From Terrirubrum flagellatum (lineage in GTDB: Bacteria > Pseudomonadota > Alphaproteobacteria > Rhizobiales > Beijerinckiaceae), in contig NZ_CP091851.1 in assembly GCF_022059845.1 (NCBI RefSeq), positions 2,232,001 to 2,296,000 on the forward strand: DNA of 64,000 bases, written 5' to 3'. The notes under the pieces were generated by a model. The model made no database searches and was not told the origin of the DNA. It saw only the letters and a list, made by a program, of their open reading frames with translations. Shown piece after piece: positions 54,321 to 63,499 of this stretch. The number at the start of each line of letters is the position of its first letter. The stretch's first letter is position 1. The position numbers and the translations under genes are program-made.

Positions 54321-56945
54321 ATGGGTCGCCCCGCGCGAGCGAGGACAAGCGGTCTCAACCTGTGGCGTGTCATCGTCGCGGGCGTGGCTGTCTGTCTTCC
54401 CGCGATTGCGTTTTCAGACGTTGCGCAGGCGCAAGGCCTCAAGCAGCTCGCCAATCAAGGCGCGCAACAGCCCGGCGCGCCGAAATCCAAAATGCTCGTG
54501 GAGGCCAATCAGCTCGTCTACGACAACGACACGAACAAGGTTTCGGCGGTCGGCAACGCGCAAATCTATTATGACGGCAAGACGCTTGAAGCCGATCGCG
54601 TGGTTTATGATCGCGCCAACAAGCGCGTATACGCCGAAGGCAATGTCCGGATGACGGACGAGACGGGCACGGTCACGCATGGCGACCGGTTCGAACTAAC
54701 GGACAACTTCAAGGACGGCTTCATCGACTCGCTGCGCGTTGAGTCGACGACTGTGGTGCGCGGCGAACAGCTCAAGGTGCGCTTCGCGGCGCCGCGCGCC
54801 GAACGGACGGCGGGCGACACGACAATCTTCCAGCGCGGCACCTACACCACCTGCGAGCCTTGCGCGCAAAATCCTGAAAGACCGCCGCTATGGCAGGTCA
54901 AGGCGACGAAAATCATCCACAACAAGGAAGAGCAGACGATCTACTACGAGAACGCGTCCGTGGAGCTGTTCGGTTATCCCGTCGCTTGGATTCCGTATTT
55001 CTGGTCGCCCGACAACACGGTGAAGCGCAAGACCGGTTTTCTGGCGCCGCGCTACTACCATACGACTGCGCTCGGCACCGGCGTCGCGCTGCCCTTCTTC
55101 TGGAATCTCGCGCCGAACTACGATCTGACCCTGACGCCGACCTATCTCTCGCGACAGGGATTTCTGGGCTCGGCTGAGTGGCGGCATCGGCTGCTCAACG
55201 GTTCCTACAACATCCGCGCTTCCGGCATTTTCCAGCAGGAAAAGGGCGCGTTTCTGACCGGCGTCTACGGGCCGGGCGACAAGGAGTTCCGCGGCTCGAT
55301 CGAAAGCGCGGGCACGTTCTATCTCAGCGATCACTGGCGCTTCGGCTGGGACGTGACCATGCAAAGCGACAAATGGTTCAACGACCATTATCGCCTGCAG
55401 AATCCCGGCCTGCAGCAGATGTACTTCCGCGACGTCATCTCGACGATCTATCTGCGCGGACAGGGCGATCGCAGCTTCTTCGACATGCGCGGTTATTATT
55501 TCCAGCCGACATCGGCGAGCGACTGGCAGAAGCAGCAACCTGTCGTCGCGCCGGTGGTGGATTACAACAAACGCTGGAATCTCGCCGGACCGATCGGCGG
55601 CGAAGTCGGGCTCGACGTCAACTTCGTCAACCTCACGCGCGACCAGACGCAGTTCGCCTACATCTATCGCCCGGGCGCGGTGGACGCGAATGGCAACAAG
55701 ATCAATCCGCTGAGCTTTCCCACGATCTATGGTTCGCTGCCCTACGAAGGCTGCGTGAAATATAATCGCAGCGACTGCATCATCCGCGGCCTCGCGGGTC
55801 AGCAAACGCGCGCTTCCGCGACGCTCGACTGGCGCCGGCAGATGATCGATCCGCTCGGCCAGGTCTGGACGCCGTTCGCGTCCGTTCGCCTCGACGCCGT
55901 GTCGTTCAGCGCGAAATACAGCAACACTCCGGGCGAGGCGAACACCTATGCGCGGATGTATGTGAACAGCGTCATCCCCGGCGCGGGAAACAGCTCCGAC
56001 CCGGCCTACGCCCGCGTGTTGCCCGCCGTCGGCATGCAGTACAAATTCCCCTTGGTCGCGACGAGCTCCTGGGGCTCGCATGTTCTCGAGCCGATCGCGC
56101 AGATCGTCGCGCGGCCGAACGAAAGCCATGTGGGCGAGACGCCCAACAACGATGCGCAAAGCCTCGTATTCGACGATACAACGCTGTTCGAGACCAACAA
56201 GTTCTCTGGCTATGATCGCGTCGAAGGCGGCGTGCGCTTCAACTACGGCGCGCAATACACGTTCCAGGGCAACAACGGCGCCTATGTCAATCTGCTCGCG
56301 GGGCAATCGATCCAGGTCGCCGGCCGCAACTCCTACACCCAGCCCGACCTCTCCAACGTCGGACTCAATTCGGGTCTCGACAAGAAATATTCGGACTGGG
56401 TGGCGCGCGCGATCATCGCGCCTGGACCGAACTTCAATCTGACGACGCGCGCGCGCTTCGACGAGAAGAGTTTCTCGCTCAAGCGCCTCGAAGTCGGCCC
56501 GTCCTTCACGCTCGACCGTCTGTCAGGTTCGGTGCTCTATGCGCGCTATGAAGCGCAGCCTGAGCTGGGCTATGCGTTCCGGCGCGAAGGCGTGGCGATC
56601 AACGGCAATCTCAAGCTCGACACCAACTGGAGCATTTACGGCGGCACGGTGCTCGATCTCGATCGCTATCTCGCGGCGCGCGAAGCGATCGCGCAAGGTT
56701 ACAGCGCGACCGGCGCGAACACGCGCGCCAGCCTGTCCTCGATGTCCGTCGGCCTCCAGTACAAGGACGAGTGCACGATCTTCTCGGTGCAGTATGTCGC
56801 GAACGGATTCCGCGACGTTTACAACGGCACGACCAGTCCGTCGCGCGCGCTTTATGTGAAGCTGGAGCTGCGGTCCCTTGGCGAAGTCAACTTCTCACAA
56901 AGCCTCAGCACCAGCGGCTCCTTGAACGACGGCCTGAGCAAGTAA
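54321..56945 (+). CDS. lptD: LPS-assembly outer-membrane protein LptD
   Basis: An 874-residue outer-membrane barrel that inserts LPS in the outer leaflet. A signal peptide (VIVAGVAVCLPAIAFSDVAQA) is followed by the OstA beta-jellyroll (MLVEANQLVYDNDTNKVSAV) and a large C-terminal barrel. Cys pairs (TTCEPC, EGCVKYNRSDC) may form the disulfides needed for maturation. An ATG at 54309 immediately follows GGAGG and would overlap lptG; the ATG at 54321 has better spacing. Neighbours surA and pdxA, usual in this position, are absent. Confidence 0.94.
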   Translation: MGRPARARTSGLNLWRVIVAGVAVCLPAIAFSDVAQAQGLKQLANQGAQQPGAPKSKMLVEANQLVYDNDTNKVSAVGNAQIYYDGKTLEADRVVYDRANKRVYAEGNVRMTDETGTVTHGDRFELTDNFKDGFIDSLRVESTTVVRGEQLKVRFAAPRAERTAGDTTIFQRGTYTTCEPCAQNPERPPLWQVKATKIIHNKEEQTIYYENASVELFGYPVAWIPYFWSPDNTVKRKTGFLAPRYYHTTALGTGVALPFFWNLAPNYDLTLTPTYLSRQGFLGSAEWRHRLLNGSYNIRASGIFQQEKGAFLTGVYGPGDKEFRGSIESAGTFYLSDHWRFGWDVTMQSDKWFNDHYRLQNPGLQQMYFRDVISTIYLRGQGDRSFFDMRGYYFQPTSASDWQKQQPVVAPVVDYNKRWNLAGPIGGEVGLDVNFVNLTRDQTQFAYIYRPGAVDANGNKINPLSFPTIYGSLPYEGCVKYNRSDCIIRGLAGQQTRASATLDWRRQMIDPLGQVWTPFASVRLDAVSFSAKYSNTPGEANTYARMYVNSVIPGAGNSSDPAYARVLPAVGMQYKFPLVATSSWGSHVLEPIAQIVARPNESHVGETPNNDAQSLVFDDTTLFETNKFSGYDRVEGGVRFNYGAQYTFQGNNGAYVNLLAGQSIQVAGRNSYTQPDLSNVGLNSGLDKKYSDWVARAIIAPGPNFNLTTRARFDEKSFSLKRLEVGPSFTLDRLSGSVLYARYEAQPELGYAFRREGVAINGNLKLDTNWSIYGGTVLDLDRYLAAREAIAQGYSATGANTRASLSSMSVGLQYKDECTIFSVQYVANGFRDVYNGTTSPSRALYVKLELRSLGEVNFSQSLSTSGSLNDGLSK

Positions 56946-56955
56946 GCGCAACGGC

Positions 56956-57067
56956 GAGAGCGGAATGCGAAAAAGTGGGAGCCGATTTTCGCGCCAGTCC
57001 CGCTCTAAACTTTTGAAATTGATCGGATGACTTCGGATTGATTCAATCCAAAGTCATCGCGATCTTA
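56956..57067. repeat. RIME-like two-hairpin repeat, copy 7 (diverged)
   Basis: GAGAGCGGAATGCGAAAAAG to GTCCCGCTCTAAAC, then GATCGGATGACTTCGGATTG with ATCCAAAGTCATCGCGATC. The bases differ from other copies in both arms, yet pairing is retained. Lies between lptD and rsmA. Confidence 0.85.
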
Positions 57068-57081
57068 GCCGTTCTCGTTCC

Positions 57082-57927
57082 ATGATCGACGATCTCCCTC
57101 CCCTGCGCGACGTGGTCCGCGCCCACGGGCTCGCGCCGCGCAAGTCGCTCGGCCAGAACTTTCTCTTCGATCTCAACCTGACGGCGCGCATCGCGCGCGA
57201 AGCGGGCGATCTGACGAAGGGAGTCACTGTCGAGGTGGGTCCCGGCCCCGGCGGATTGACGCGCGCGCTGCTCGCGGCCGGCGCAAGGAAGGTCGTCGCC
57301 ATCGAACAGGACGAGCGCTTTCTGCCGGCGCTCGCCGAGATCGGCGCGCGCTATCCCGGCCGCCTCGAAGTCATTCACGGCAATGCGCTTGAGATCGACC
57401 TTGCGCAGATCGCGTCGGGCGAAGCTCTGCAGGTGGTCGCAAACCTCCCCTACAATGTCGGCACGCCGCTGCTGACGAACTGGCTCGAACAGGAGAGCTG
57501 GCCGCCTGCATGGACGTCGCTCACGCTCATGTTCCAGCGCGAAGTCGCAGAGCGCATCGTGGCGACGCCCGATGAGCGCGCGGATTATGGTCGCCTCGCC
57601 ATCCTCGCGGGCTGGCGCGCGACATCGCGCATCCTGTTCGACGTGCCGCCCGCCGCCTTCACGCCGCCGCCGAAGGTGACGTCGAGCATCGTGCGCATCG
57701 AACCGCGCCAGTCGCCGGCGCCGTGCAGGCTCGAAAGCCTGACGAAAGTCGCGCAGGCCGCGTTCAATCAGCGGCGCAAAATGTTGCGGCAGAGTCTGAA
57801 ATCGCTCGGCGTCGATGCGAGCGCGCTTCTGGAGAAGGCGGAGATCGATCCGACCGCGCGCGCAGAGGCCATTCCGGTGGACGGTTTCGTCGCGCTCGCG
57901 AACGCCTATGACGCGCTGCGGTCCTGA
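57082..57927 (+). CDS. rsmA: 16S rRNA (A1518/A1519) dimethyltransferase
   Basis: A 281-residue methyltransferase (KsgA) acting late in small-subunit maturation. [33 protein letters not shown] (SAM binding) and the catalytic [13 protein letters not shown] are complete. The C-terminal domain contains [14 protein letters not shown]. It follows lptD across a dispersed repeat and converges on gmk with six bases between. Confidence 0.95.
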   Translation: MIDDLPPLRDVVRAHGLAPRKSLGQNFLFDLNLTARIAREAGDLTKGVTVEVGPGPGGLTRALLAAGARKVVAIEQDERFLPALAEIGARYPGRLEVIHGNALEIDLAQIASGEALQVVANLPYNVGTPLLTNWLEQESWPPAWTSLTLMFQREVAERIVATPDERADYGRLAILAGWRATSRILFDVPPAAFTPPPKVTSSIVRIEPRQSPAPCRLESLTKVAQAAFNQRRKMLRQSLKSLGVDASALLEKAEIDPTARAEAIPVDGFVALANAYDALRS

Positions 57928-57933
57928 AGAATC

Positions 57934-58605
57934 TCAGACAGCGCGAAGCGTCTTTTCAAGATCCGCGTCCAGCGTCTTCACCAACGGCGCCAGATCACTA
58001 CGGCGCATGCGGCGCTGACGTTCAGCCGAAAGAATGGACTCGAGATCGGAGAAGGCGCGATCGAGATCGTCATTGACGATGACATAATCATACTCGCTCC
58101 AGCGCGCGATCTCCTCGCGGGCGGTCGCGAGGCGGCGGCGGATCAGAGTCTCGTCCTCGGCGGCGCGACGGCGCAGGCGCGCATGCAACTCCTCGATCGA
58201 AGGCGGCAGCACGAAGACGCTGGCGACGTCGGCGCGCATCTGATGCGTCACCTGCTCGGCGCCCTGCACATCGATATCGAACAGCACGTCGCGACCTTCG
58301 GCGAGCGCGCGCTCCACCGGCTCGCGCGGCGTCCCGTAATAATGCTGGCCATGCACCTGCGCCCATTCCAGCAGATCGCCGCCATCGCGCTTGGCCTCGA
58401 ATTCGCGCACGCTTTTCAGGAAGTGATAATGCACGCCGTCGGCTTCGCTCGGCCGGCGCGGACGGGTCGTGACCGAAATCGAGAGATGCAGGCTGCGATC
58501 CTTGTCGAGGAGCGCGCGCGTCAACGTCGTCTTCCCCGCCCCTGACGGCGAGGAGACGATCAAGATGAGTCCGCGCCGCTTCGGCGTCGCGAGTTCATTC
58601 GACAT
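57934..58605 (-). CDS. gmk: Guanylate kinase
   Basis: A 223-residue kinase converting GMP to GDP. The P-loop is SSPSGAGKTTLTRALL; ISVTTRPRRPSEADGVHYHF and ERALAEGRDVLFDIDVQGAE are family motifs. Its start overlaps the end of yicC by 11 bases in the same direction. Confidence 0.95.
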   Translation of the reverse strand: MSNELATPKRRGLILIVSSPSGAGKTTLTRALLDKDRSLHLSISVTTRPRRPSEADGVHYHFLKSVREFEAKRDGGDLLEWAQVHGQHYYGTPREPVERALAEGRDVLFDIDVQGAEQVTHQMRADVASVFVLPPSIEELHARLRRRAAEDETLIRRRLATAREEIARWSEYDYVIVNDDLDRAFSDLESILSAERQRRMRRSDLAPLVKTLDADLEKTLRAV

Positions 58606-59482
58606 TCTGAACCTGCTCGCGGAATTGCTCGATTATGGTCTTGAGTTCGAGACCCGTCGCATTGAGCGCGATGTCATTGGCCTTGGCCGACAGCGTGTTC
58701 GCTTCGCGGGCCATTTCCTGCGCGAGGAAGTCGAGCCTGCGGCCAACTGCGCCGCCCTCCGCGATCAATTTGCGCGTGGCCTCGACATGGGCCTTCAGCC
58801 GATCGAGTTCTTCCCTGATGTCGGCGCGGCTTGCGAGCAGCACGGCTTCCTGATGCAGCCGGTTCGGATCGAGTTCACGCCCGGAGTCCAGCAACGCGGC
58901 GATCTGTTCGGCGAGCCGTTTCTTGACCGCGTCCGGCTGACGCGCCGGCGATCGTTCCGCTTCGTTGGTCAGGCGCCCGATGTCAGCAAGCCGCGACGCC
59001 AGAATCTGATCGAGCGCAGCGCCTTCGGATCGGCGCGCCGCCGAGAGATCAGCGATCGCGCGATCAAGCGCCGCGAAGATCCCCTGTCGCAGCGCCGTTT
59101 CCGTGGCGTCATCATCTCTTGCTTCGACCAGTTCGACAACGCCGCGAACCGCGAGCAGCCCGTCGAGCGACGGCGGCGCGAGCCCGCCCTGCCCGGCGAA
59201 GCGAGAGGAAAGGTCGACGAGCTGCGACAGCAGATTTTCGTTGATGCGCACGACTGGCGGCCGCTCGTCGCGTTGAACCGTCAATGACGCGAAGCAAGTC
59301 CCGCGCTTGCAGGCGGCGCCGACGCGCTTGCGCGCTTCTTCGGCGACCTCGTCGAAACCCGGCGGCGTTCGCATCCTGATATCGAGCGATTTGCCGTTGA
59401 CGCTCTTGAGCTCCCATACAATTCGCGCGGAGCCGCTGGCTTCGGTCGCGCGCGCAAAGCCTGTCATGCTGGCGAGCGCCAT
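58595..59482 (-). CDS. YicC/YloC-family endoribonuclease
   Basis: A 295-residue protein starting MALASMTGFARATEASGSAR, the typical N-terminus. ELKSVNGKSLDIRMRTPPGF and the C-terminal GGAVGRRLDFLAQEMAREAN, TLSAKANDI and EQFREQVQNVE are highly conserved. Relatives are endoribonucleases and lie beside gmk and mltG, as here. It overlaps gmk. Confidence 0.93.
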   Translation of the reverse strand: MALASMTGFARATEASGSARIVWELKSVNGKSLDIRMRTPPGFDEVAEEARKRVGAACKRGTCFASLTVQRDERPPVVRINENLLSQLVDLSSRFAGQGGLAPPSLDGLLAVRGVVELVEARDDDATETALRQGIFAALDRAIADLSAARRSEGAALDQILASRLADIGRLTNEAERSPARQPDAVKKRLAEQIAALLDSGRELDPNRLHQEAVLLASRADIREELDRLKAHVEATRKLIAEGGAVGRRLDFLAQEMAREANTLSAKANDIALNATGLELKTIIEQFREQVQNVE

Positions 59483-59567
59483 CAGAATCGATATCCCGCG
59501 ATCTTCATGCGGGGTCGCTTAAAGCAAAGTGGCGCGAAGGGGAAACCCGCCCCGATCTGCCGGCGGA

Positions 59568-60935
59568 TCAGCGCGTAGTCAGCGCCGGCACGGTCTTTGG
59601 CGAGTTCAGGTCGAACGTCTTGTTCTTGAGCGGATCGCGCGGCGTGCCCTCCGACGCGTCGGTCACACGCGGACGCTGGCCGGGCGGGAGCGTTCCGGTG
59701 GCCGGGGAAGCTGGCGCATCCGTCGCCGCGCCGGAACGCTGGCCGGAGGCCGGGGCCGGCGGCGGCAGGACCGAATCATCCTCGTAGCGATCGACAGGCT
59801 TCTGCTGATCAGCCTTGGCGCGCTCGATCTGGCGCCAGCGAACGACGTTGCGGTTATGCTGGTCGAGCGTCTCGGCGAAGGTGTGGCCGCCAGTGCCGTC
59901 CGCCACGAAAAAGAGGTCCTTGGTGCGCGAGGGATTGGCCACCGCCTCGAGCGCCGCACGTCCGGGATTGGCGATCGGCGCCGGCGGCAGATTGCTGATG
60001 ACATAGGTGTTGAAGGGCGTCGCGCGTTCGATGTCCGCCTTGGTCAGGGAGCGGCCGAGCGTGCCCTTGCCGCCGACGAGGCCGTACACGATCGTCGGGT
60101 CCGACTGGAGCTTCATGCCCTTGTTGATGCGGTTGATGAAGACGCCGGCGACGCGCGGCCGCTCGTCGGCGCGGCCCGTCTCCTTCTCGACGATCGAGGC
60201 GAGCACCACCAGCTCGCGAGCGGATTTCACGGGAATATCGGCGGAGCGTCTCGACCACACCCGGTTGAGCACATCGCGCTGTTCGTCCTGCATCTGCTTG
60301 ATCAGCTTGGTGCGGGACATTCCACGCTCAAATTTATAGGTGTCCGGCAGCAGCGAGCCTTCGGCCGGCGTTTCGCGCACCTCGCCAGCCAGCACGTCGT
60401 TCTCCATGAGGCGGCCGACGATCTGCTCAGAGGTCAAACCTTCCGGAATGGTGACGGAGTGCAGGATCGCCTTGCCTTCGATCAGGGTGGCGATGATCTG
60501 AGGAATGGTGACGCCCTGCCGGAACATATACTCGCCGGCCTTCAGCTTCTCGCCGTGCGACTGGGTCACCACCGCGAACATGAAGGGATAGGGGCTGGTG
60601 ATGACGCCTTCCTGGGTCAACTGGTCAGCGATGTCGCCCATGCCGCCGCGGACGACGAGCGCCTTGTCCCGCTGCAACGGCCCCGGCTTCTCGATCTCGC
60701 GCACCACGAAATAGGCGCCCGCGCCAGCGACCAGGATCAGCGCCAGCAGGATCGTGAACATGTTGCTGCCGAAGGTCACGAACGACCGGTGGCGCATCTT
60801 CAGCCGAGGTGGCGGCGGGGGCGCCGCCTGCGGCTCCATCTGCTCGATCGGACTGCGCGGCGAGAAGCGGCGCGGCTCGACCGAAGCCTGCCGCGCGGCG
60901 GCGGCTGCGTCAGTCGTTGGAACGCCGTCTGTCAT
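59568..60935 (-). CDS. mltG: Endolytic peptidoglycan transglycosylase MltG
   Basis: A 455-residue enzyme that cleaves nascent glycan strands and limits their length. A Pro-rich cytoplasmic N-terminus is followed by one helix (MFTILLALILVAGAGAYFVV) and a LysM-like subdomain (TIPEGLTSEQIVGRL). The YceG catalytic domain has Glu in ASIVEKETGRADERP, plus SNLPPAPIANPGRAAL. The C-terminal ~80 residues are disordered and Pro/Ala-rich. Between yicC and fabF, a common alphaproteobacterial order. Confidence 0.94.
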   Translation of the reverse strand: MTDGVPTTDAAAAARQASVEPRRFSPRSPIEQMEPQAAPPPPPRLKMRHRSFVTFGSNMFTILLALILVAGAGAYFVVREIEKPGPLQRDKALVVRGGMGDIADQLTQEGVITSPYPFMFAVVTQSHGEKLKAGEYMFRQGVTIPQIIATLIEGKAILHSVTIPEGLTSEQIVGRLMENDVLAGEVRETPAEGSLLPDTYKFERGMSRTKLIKQMQDEQRDVLNRVWSRRSADIPVKSARELVVLASIVEKETGRADERPRVAGVFINRINKGMKLQSDPTIVYGLVGGKGTLGRSLTKADIERATPFNTYVISNLPPAPIANPGRAALEAVANPSRTKDLFFVADGTGGHTFAETLDQHNRNVVRWRQIERAKADQQKPVDRYEDDSVLPPPAPASGQRSGAATDAPASPATGTLPPGQRPRVTDASEGTPRDPLKNKTFDLNSPKTVPALTTR

Positions 60936-61013
60936 CAGGCCGCCCTGGCTGCTTGTTCTGTCAGGATCGCGCCTTGATTGATCGCATATTGTGGCATCAA
61001 TCCGGCGCGAAGG

Positions 61014-62282
61014 TTACGCTTGGTAGCGTCGCAATACCAGCGACGCGTTCGTCCCGCCGAATCCAAACGAGTTCGACAGGGCGACGTCGATCTGCCTCTT
61101 TTTGGCCGTATGCGGCGTCAGGTCGATCGCCGTCTCGACCGAAGGATTGTCGAGGTTAATCGTCGGCGGCGCAACCTGGTCCCGGATCGCGAGCGTGGTG
61201 AAGATCGCCTCGACCGCGCCCGACGCGCCCAGAAGATGGCCGATCGCGGACTTGGTCGAGGACATCGACAGTTTGCCCGCCGCATTTCCGACGACGCGCT
61301 CCACGGCGCCAAGTTCAATCGTATCAGCCATGGTCGAGGTGCCATGGGCGTTGATGTAGTCGATCTCGGCCGGCGAAACGCCAGCGCGCTTGATAGCGGC
61401 CTTCATACAGCGATAGGCCCCGTCGCCGTCCTCGGAAGGAGCGGTGATGTGGTAGGCGTCGCCGGACATGCCGTAGCCGATGACCTCGGCGTAAATCTTC
61501 GCGCCGCGCGCTTTGGCGTGATCGAGCTCCTCGAGAACGACGACGCCCGCGCCCTCGCCCATGACAAAGCCGTCGCGATCCCGATCGTAGGGGCGCGAGC
61601 CCTTCTCCGGCGCATCGTTGAAGCTGGTGCAGAGAGCGCGGCAGGCGCAGAAGCCCGCCATGCCGATGCGCGTCACCGACGACTCGGCGCCGCCAGCCAC
61701 CATCACATCGGCGTCGCCGAGCGCGATCATGCGCGACGCGTCGCCGATCGCATGGGCGCCAGTCGAACAGGCGGTCGAAACCGCATGGTTCGGGCCTTTC
61801 AGGCCGTGCTCGATCGAGACGTATCCGCTCGCGAGATTGACGAGACGACCGGGGATGAAGAAGGGCGACAGCCGGCGCGGGCCGCGTTCCTTCACGAGAA
61901 TCGCGCCGTCGGCGATGCCCTGCAGGCCGCCGATGCCCGATCCGATCATGACGCCTGTCGTCGCCTGATCGTCGTAGGATTCAGGCTTCCAGTCGGCGTC
62001 GCGCAACGCCTGCGTGGCCGCCGACATCGCGAAGATGATGAAGTCGTCGACCTTGCGCTGCTCCTTCGGCTCCATCCACTGATCAGGATTGAAGCTGCCG
62101 TTGGAGCCATCGCCGCGCGGGACCTGGCAGGCGATCTGACAAGGCAGGTCGGACACATCGAAATTTCCGATGCGCCCGGCGCCTGATTTCGATGCGAGGA
62201 TGTTGGACCATGTCGCGTCGACGCCGCATCCAAGCGGCGTGACCAGGCCAAGCCCCGTGATAACGACTCGTCGGAACATCAT
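61014..62282 (-). CDS. fabF: 3-oxoacyl-ACP synthase II
   Basis: The housekeeping condensing enzyme, 422 residues. Cys172 in VSTACSTGAHAIG and both His motifs (NAHGTST and GHLLGASGAVEAI) are present. It differs from the cluster paralogues at 2.8-5.3 kb. It lies in the fabD-fabG-acpP-fabF order. Confidence 0.97.
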   Translation of the reverse strand: MMFRRVVITGLGLVTPLGCGVDATWSNILASKSGAGRIGNFDVSDLPCQIACQVPRGDGSNGSFNPDQWMEPKEQRKVDDFIIFAMSAATQALRDADWKPESYDDQATTGVMIGSGIGGLQGIADGAILVKERGPRRLSPFFIPGRLVNLASGYVSIEHGLKGPNHAVSTACSTGAHAIGDASRMIALGDADVMVAGGAESSVTRIGMAGFCACRALCTSFNDAPEKGSRPYDRDRDGFVMGEGAGVVVLEELDHAKARGAKIYAEVIGYGMSGDAYHITAPSEDGDGAYRCMKAAIKRAGVSPAEIDYINAHGTSTMADTIELGAVERVVGNAAGKLSMSSTKSAIGHLLGASGAVEAIFTTLAIRDQVAPPTINLDNPSVETAIDLTPHTAKKRQIDVALSNSFGFGGTNASLVLRRYQA

Positions 62283-62328
62283 ATGTCCGGGCGATCGCGC
62301 AGCCGCGCCCCAAGCGGCCGGCGAGAGC

Positions 62329-62568
62329 TTACGCCGGGGCCTTGCTGGACAGGAACGAAATCGCGTCGCCGACGGTCGCGATCTTCTCGGCCGCGTCGTC
62401 CGGAATCTCGACTCCGAATTCCTCTTCGAACGCCATGACGAGTTCGACCGTGTCGAGCGAATCAGCGCCGAGATCGTCGATGAAGTTCGCCTTCTCGGTC
62501 ACTTTCTCCGCGTCGACGCCCAGATGCTCGACCACGATCTTCTTAACGCGTTCGGCGATGTCACTCAT
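62329..62568 (-). CDS. acpP: Acyl carrier protein
   Basis: A 79-residue carrier starting [20 protein letters not shown]. Ser37 in [20 protein letters not shown] takes the phosphopantetheine. The ATG at 62568 follows GAGGATCAGACG; the ATG at 62601 adds 11 unconserved residues. 184 bases separate it from fabG, enough for its own promoter. Confidence 0.97.
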   Translation of the reverse strand: MSDIAERVKKIVVEHLGVDAEKVTEKANFIDDLGADSLDTVELVMAFEEEFGVEIPDDAAEKIATVGDAISFLSSKAPA

Positions 62569-62752
62569 CGTCTGATCCTCATTCATCTGACAGGCCGCCA
62601 ATCGAGGGCTGGCCGAATTCTTCCATGCGCCGGCGGCGACCCGCCTTTTGCAACGAAGGGCTTGGAAACCGTTTGGTTCCGAACGTCAAGCCCCGCCCGC
62701 GCTTGGGGCAGAGCTAGCATAGGCGGTAGGGGCTGACAAAGCGCCGCCGCGC

Positions 62753-63490
62753 TTAGATCATCGCCATGCCGCCATTAACGTGCAAGGTCTGTCCAGTGAC
62801 GTAGGCGCCCTCGTCGCTCGCGAGATAGACCACGGCCGCCGCGATCTCCGCCGAAGTCCCCAAACGGCCGGCCGGCACACGCGAAAGCACCGTTTCCTTC
62901 TGCTTTTCGTTGAGCGCGCCCGTCATCGCGGTCTCGATGAAGCCCGGGGCGACGCAATTGACGGTCACGCCGCGGCTCGCGACTTCAAGCGCCAGCGCCT
63001 TCGACATGCCGATCAGACCGGCCTTCGACGCGGCGTAATTGCCCTGTCCGGGATTGCCGGTGACGCCGACGACGGAGGTGATCGAGATGATGCGGCCCGA
63101 ACGCCGGCGCATCATGCCTTTCACGGCCGCGCGCGACAGACGGAACGCCGCCTCGAGATTGACGCGAATGACCTGATCCCACTCCTCGTCCTTCATGCGC
63201 ATGAAGATGTTGTCGCGCGTCACACCGGCGTTGTTGACGAGGACATGAAGCTCGCCCATCGCCGCTTCCGCCGCAGGCACAAGGGCTTCGACCGAATCCT
63301 TCTCAGAGAGATTCGCCGGCAACACATGAACGCGGGAGCCGAGTTCGGCCGCGAGCGCATCGAGCGCCTCCCTGCGGGTGCCCGATATTCCGACCGTCGC
63401 GCCCTGCGCATGCAACGCTTTTGCGACTGCGCCGCCGATGCCGCCGGAAGCGCCCGTCACCAGCGCGTTTTTGCCTGTGAGATCGAACAT
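62753..63490 (-). CDS. fabG: 3-oxoacyl-ACP reductase
   Basis: A 245-residue short-chain dehydrogenase. TGASGGIGGAVAK binds NADPH, and the catalytic Ser, Tyr and Lys lie in SITSVVGVTGNPGQGNYAASK. The C-terminus QTLHVNGGMAMI is the FabG hallmark. Nine bases after fabD. Confidence 0.96.
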   Translation of the reverse strand: MFDLTGKNALVTGASGGIGGAVAKALHAQGATVGISGTRREALDALAAELGSRVHVLPANLSEKDSVEALVPAAEAAMGELHVLVNNAGVTRDNIFMRMKDEEWDQVIRVNLEAAFRLSRAAVKGMMRRRSGRIISITSVVGVTGNPGQGNYAASKAGLIGMSKALALEVASRGVTVNCVAPGFIETAMTGALNEKQKETVLSRVPAGRLGTSAEIAAAVVYLASDEGAYVTGQTLHVNGGMAMI

Positions 63491-63499
63491 CGGAATTTC

